Part shown: positions 34,616-37,404 of the stretch, in pieces | How positions within the stretch are numbered: the first letter of the stretch is position 1 | Layout: each line of letters starts with the position of its first letter | NCBI GenBank assembly: GCA_031367345.1 | Contig: JANLPR010000027.1 | Location: 1 to 37,404 of the forward strand | Direction of reading: 5' to 3' | From: JADKIH01 sp031367345 | GTDB taxonomy: Bacteria; Bacteroidota; Bacteroidia; AKYH767-A; 2013-40CM-41-45 | Length of the DNA: 37,404 bases | Position numbers and translations under genes: made by a program | Notes under the pieces: generated by a model | Told to the model about the DNA's origin: nothing | The model's input: the letters and a program-made list of their open reading frames with translations, nothing else | Database searches by the model: none

Positions 34616-35752
34616 GTGAAGAGATTTAAAATTAGCTACTTTTTATTACTGCTGTTTTTGTGTGGACATGCGCCTGCCTTTGCTCAGCAAAAAACAGGAC
34701 AACCGGTCGATATAGTTATTTGTATGGATCTAAGTAGTAGCTCCAACGGACTTATCGATCATTTGCGAAATCATATTTGGGATTATTGGTACACATTAAG
34801 TAATTGCAATCCGGAACCTAATTATCGAATTGGTGTTGTTGCTTATGCACGATTCAGTTATGGAAAATCGAATGGCTACTCAAAAGTATTGTATGATCTG
34901 GGAACCGATTTTGAAAAGATAAGTAGTGTCTTATATAAAATTCCATCACGGATTGAAAAGGGGGATCAATATGTTGGCGAGGCACTGAACACTTGTCTCA
35001 AAAAAATTTCGTGGTCGAAAGATCCTGATGCAATAAAAATGATTTTTCTAGTTGGTAATGGAGACGTAACAACAGGTACGGTTGATATAGATGCAATTGT
35101 TGATAAAATCGTAAGCAATAAAATTATTGTCAACTCTGTTTATTGTACTGTTCCCGGTGAAAAAAAAGCTGTGAAAGGATGGGAACGCATTGCTCTAAAG
35201 GGAAGAGGGAAAATGTCAACCATGTCTATTAAAAATAAATATTTTGATAGGTTGAATGGTTTTGATATGGCGCGCTTTCGTGCATTGAATAAAAAATTTA
35301 ATGCAACATATTTATATTATGGTTTAGAAGGTAGACCTCGTTTGCGTAGGCTTGTAGAAGAAGATAATCATGCTTATGTGACCAACACTGAAGGGTTTCG
35401 TTTTCGGATCCTTTATAAAATTTCTGACGACTATCAGAAAAAAAATCAGAGTTGGGATATGGTTGATTTATATTCTAAAAATCCGGTTGATTTTATGAAA
35501 GTAGATCCGAAGACAATGGTAGACACTTGTAGAAGAATGAACAACAATCAGCTCAAAGCGTTTATTATTTATAAAAAATACGAGCGAAAAAAAATTGCAG
35601 CAATGATGGCAGAAATGATCATCAACAAAGAATTGAAAGATAAAGAAGAAGGACAAATTGTGAATAAGATGATGGCAACATTAGACATTTTAACTTTACA
35701 AACTATTCGTGATTTGTTGAAAGAGAAATCGTGCAATTGTCCTACAAAATAA
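34616..35752 (+). CDS. Exported von Willebrand factor A domain protein
   Basis: 378 residues from a GTG start at 34616. This is the only start in frame that keeps the signal peptide (KRFKISYFLLLLFLCGHAPAFA), and a stop codon lies nine bases upstream. The vWA domain begins at residue 31 with the metal-site motif DLSSS (D38, S40, S42). The later FLVGNGD replaces the usual TDG aspartate region. The C-terminal third (about 270-378) is basic and helical, without a named domain, and ends CNCPTK. vWA domains bind partner proteins through a metal ion. The gene is seven bases upstream of the TerB/DnaJ gene and probably in one unit with it. Confidence 0.82.
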   Translation: MKRFKISYFLLLLFLCGHAPAFAQQKTGQPVDIVICMDLSSSSNGLIDHLRNHIWDYWYTLSNCNPEPNYRIGVVAYARFSYGKSNGYSKVLYDLGTDFEKISSVLYKIPSRIEKGDQYVGEALNTCLKKISWSKDPDAIKMIFLVGNGDVTTGTVDIDAIVDKIVSNKIIVNSVYCTVPGEKKAVKGWERIALKGRGKMSTMSIKNKYFDRLNGFDMARFRALNKKFNATYLYYGLEGRPRLRRLVEEDNHAYVTNTEGFRFRILYKISDDYQKKNQSWDMVDLYSKNPVDFMKVDPKTMVDTCRRMNNNQLKAFIIYKKYERKKIAAMMAEMIINKELKDKEEGQIVNKMMATLDILTLQTIRDLLKEKSCNCPTK

Positions 35753-35759
35753 AAACAAT

Positions 35760-36488
35760 ATGTCGAGTTGGAATAAGTGGATTTTTGGAAGTTTAGGTTG
35801 GGCTCTTGGTGGGCCTATTGGCGCTATCATTGGTTTTGCACTTGGAGCAGTATCTGAAGATGCGAGCATCACAGTTCATCAACCGTCGAGTCACACGCCA
35901 GGATATTTGCCGAATGATTTTAGTGCAGCCTTATTGGTATTATGCGCTGCTGTTATGAAAGCCGATCAAAAAGTTATGCGATCGGAATTAGACTATGTAA
36001 GAAATTTTTTCACAAGGCAATTCGGTGAATCGCACACGCAAGAGCGAATGTTGTTTTTCAAAGAGGTTCTAAAGCAGGATATTCAGCTGGGCGCAGTTTG
36101 CCAACAGATCCGTCAATTTGTTGACGTGCCCTCTCGCATACAACTTATTCATTTACTATTTGGTATTGCTTCTTCAGATGGTTCCGTTGGACAAGAAGAA
36201 CTAACGGTAATAAGTCAGATAAGTCATTTGATTGGAGTAAGCCAGTCCGACTTCACTAGCATCAAAGCAATGTTTGTTGTGGAAGTTGATTCATCATATA
36301 AAATATTGGAGATCGAAAGATCATCTAACGACGAAGATGTAAAAAAAGCGTTTCGAAAAATGGCTATTAAATATCACCCTGATAAAGTTCATCACCTTGG
36401 ACCGGAATATCAGAATGATGCGCAAGAAAAGTTCAAAAAAATTAATGAGGCTTATGAGAGAATAAAAAAAGAAAGAGGAATGAAGTAA
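35760..36488 (+). CDS. TerB-DnaJ (DjlA-like) co-chaperone
   Basis: The protein has 242 residues. An N-terminal glycine-rich hydrophobic segment (FGSLGWALGGPIGAIIGFALG, about 9-29, written here only as a landmark) could insert in the membrane. Residues 52-165 form a TerB-like helical domain (LLVLCAAVMKADQKVMRSE, then FGIASSDGSVGQEE). The C-terminal J domain has YKILEIERSSNDEDVKKAF and HPD at 206-208. This order matches DjlA-type membrane co-chaperones, which stimulate DnaK. It lies between the vWA gene and the CvpA gene. Confidence 0.88.
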   Translation: MSSWNKWIFGSLGWALGGPIGAIIGFALGAVSEDASITVHQPSSHTPGYLPNDFSAALLVLCAAVMKADQKVMRSELDYVRNFFTRQFGESHTQERMLFFKEVLKQDIQLGAVCQQIRQFVDVPSRIQLIHLLFGIASSDGSVGQEELTVISQISHLIGVSQSDFTSIKAMFVVEVDSSYKILEIERSSNDEDVKKAFRKMAIKYHPDKVHHLGPEYQNDAQEKFKKINEAYERIKKERGMK

Positions 36489-36573
36489 AGTTTCACCTAC
36501 ACCAATTTTTTTATAAACTATTTATTTTTTCATAAGAGTGAAACTCATTGTATAAATTAAAGTAAGCATCAAT

Positions 36574-37050
36574 ATGCAAACAATAGACATCATATTTATT
36601 GTACTTCTTGGTTTTGGTGCAGTAAGAGGATTTATGAAAGGATTTATTTTTGAAGTTGCCATGTTGGGAGCTTTAGTGCTTTGCTATTTTCTCGGTTTTA
36701 AAATGGCCGCCTATGTAGCCGAATTTTTATTCAAATCTTTTGGAGGGTCACCTACCACCTTACATTTTGTGTCATTTGCAATTGTTTGGATCGGCGTTTC
36801 AATTGGCGCATGGTTCCTTGCTAAACTATTTGAAGGTCTCATAAAGATTACAGCGCTTGGACTATTCAACAAAATTGCCGGCGGTGTTTTCGGATTATTG
36901 AAATATGCTTTTTTAATAGGACTTTTTATTTATTTTTTCAACAAAGCAGACCAACACTTTAATTGGTTCACTACCGACCAGAAAGCTAATTCAATATTTT
37001 ATTATCCGCTTTTAAAAGTCGGGAAACTGGTAATGGTTGGAGTGAATTAG
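36574..37050 (+). CDS. CvpA-family membrane protein
   Basis: The protein has 158 residues with about four membrane helices, near 4-22, 26-50, 64-86 and 98-122. The opening IDIIFIVLLGFGAVRGFMKGF is the CvpA signature (short landmark: GAVRGFMKG), and GLFNKIAGGVFGLLK is also typical. CvpA was named for colicin V production and is linked to membrane integrity in other bacteria. Its exact role here is unknown. It follows the TerB/DnaJ gene after 85 bases that contain an 8-bp inverted repeat. Confidence 0.87.
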   Translation: MQTIDIIFIVLLGFGAVRGFMKGFIFEVAMLGALVLCYFLGFKMAAYVAEFLFKSFGGSPTTLHFVSFAIVWIGVSIGAWFLAKLFEGLIKITALGLFNKIAGGVFGLLKYAFLIGLFIYFFNKADQHFNWFTTDQKANSIFYYPLLKVGKLVMVGVN

Positions 37051-37089
37051 TTAACTCTTTGTAAAATCTGACATCATTGAATTACTAAC

Positions 37090-37404
37090 TTCAACGTATT
37101 TCTCAACGTATTTCTCCGTGCCCTCCATGTTCTCCGTGTTTAAAAAATCCCATCAACAAATAGCGAGCAACTAATTATAAGCACCGACTTTTTAGAATTT
37201 CCACAAAAAACATATTGAAAGACGAACACCCTATTTCTCCGTGTATTTCTCCGTGTATTTCTCCGTGTATTTCTCCGAGCCCTCCATGCTCTCCGTGTTT
37301 AAAAAAACCCATCAACAAATAGCGAGCAACTAATTATAAGCACCGACTTTTTAGAATTTCCCAAAAAAACATATTGAAAGACGAACACTCTATTTCTCAC
37401 TCTA
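37090..37404 (-). repeat. Tandem array B: 159-bp units related to array A, opposite orientation
   Basis: CATCAACAAATAGCGAGC starts at 37151 and 37310, a spacing of 159 bp, and the following 50 bases are nearly identical. Within a unit TATTTCTCCGTG is repeated without gaps at 37232-37279 (four copies, the last ending GAG). The minus strand reads TTGCTCGCTATTTGTTGATG, then TTTAAACACGGAG, aligning with array A's TTGCTTGCTAGTTGTTGATG and TTTAAACACAGAGGGCACGGAG. The array continues beyond the window. Confidence 0.9.

Overview
The window is chromosomal DNA from a member of the Bacteroidota. Four proteins end in type IX secretion (T9SS) C-terminal sorting domains. Many genes are preceded by the Bacteroidota -7 promoter element TAnnTTTG, Shine-Dalgarno sequences are rare, and several families (SprB-repeat adhesin, the long PurF-like protein, CvpA, TerB/DnaJ protein) are typical of the phylum. 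The DNA is AT-rich and most genes look like ordinary chromosomal genes. No phage, plasmid, IS element or CRISPR array was recognised.

Layout. 1-3420: 3' part of a SprB-repeat surface protein. 3557-5579: a membrane-anchored dihaem cytochrome c, convergent with a PfkB-family sugar kinase. 5767-7303: a two-gene unit of an HTH/ImmA-IrrE zinc peptidase and a small SRPBCC protein. 7461-8911: a small ferredoxin-fold protein, a possible micro-ORF, tRNA-Asn, an inverted-repeat cluster and a four-helix-bundle (S23-type) gene. 9105-9836: a Tat-exported Fe/Mn superoxide dismutase. 10071-17873: two large secreted proteins, one lamin-tail/CotH and one purple acid phosphatase-like.

18320-25603 is the metabolic centre of the window. 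A divergent cluster encodes the lower kynurenine (3-hydroxyanthranilate) pathway. 3-hydroxyanthranilate dioxygenase, ACMS decarboxylase and 2-aminomuconate semialdehyde dehydrogenase carry out successive steps. A divergent SDR, an NTF2-like protein, a small helical protein, a TMTC-like membrane/TPR protein and a cysteine-free DUF1223 protein lie among them. No RidA-type 2-aminomuconate deaminase and no upper-pathway genes are present in the window.

25678-29773: a second SRPBCC protein, a decayed T9SS-protein fragment, a small secreted choice-of-anchor-type protein, and an OmpR-type two-component system. 29831-37050: conserved housekeeping and hypothetical genes (PurF-like amidotransferase, pheS, cyclophilin, lipoprotein, vWA protein, TerB-DnaJ protein, CvpA).

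The least explained structures are intergenic. Two related CACGGAG-type tandem arrays lie in opposite orientation (17884-18300 and 37090-37404). An inverted-repeat cluster lies between tRNA-Asn and the S23-type gene. A perfect 10-bp inverted repeat at 34555-34595 contains two divergent -7 boxes. Several -7 boxes sit so close to the start codon that leaderless mRNAs are likely.
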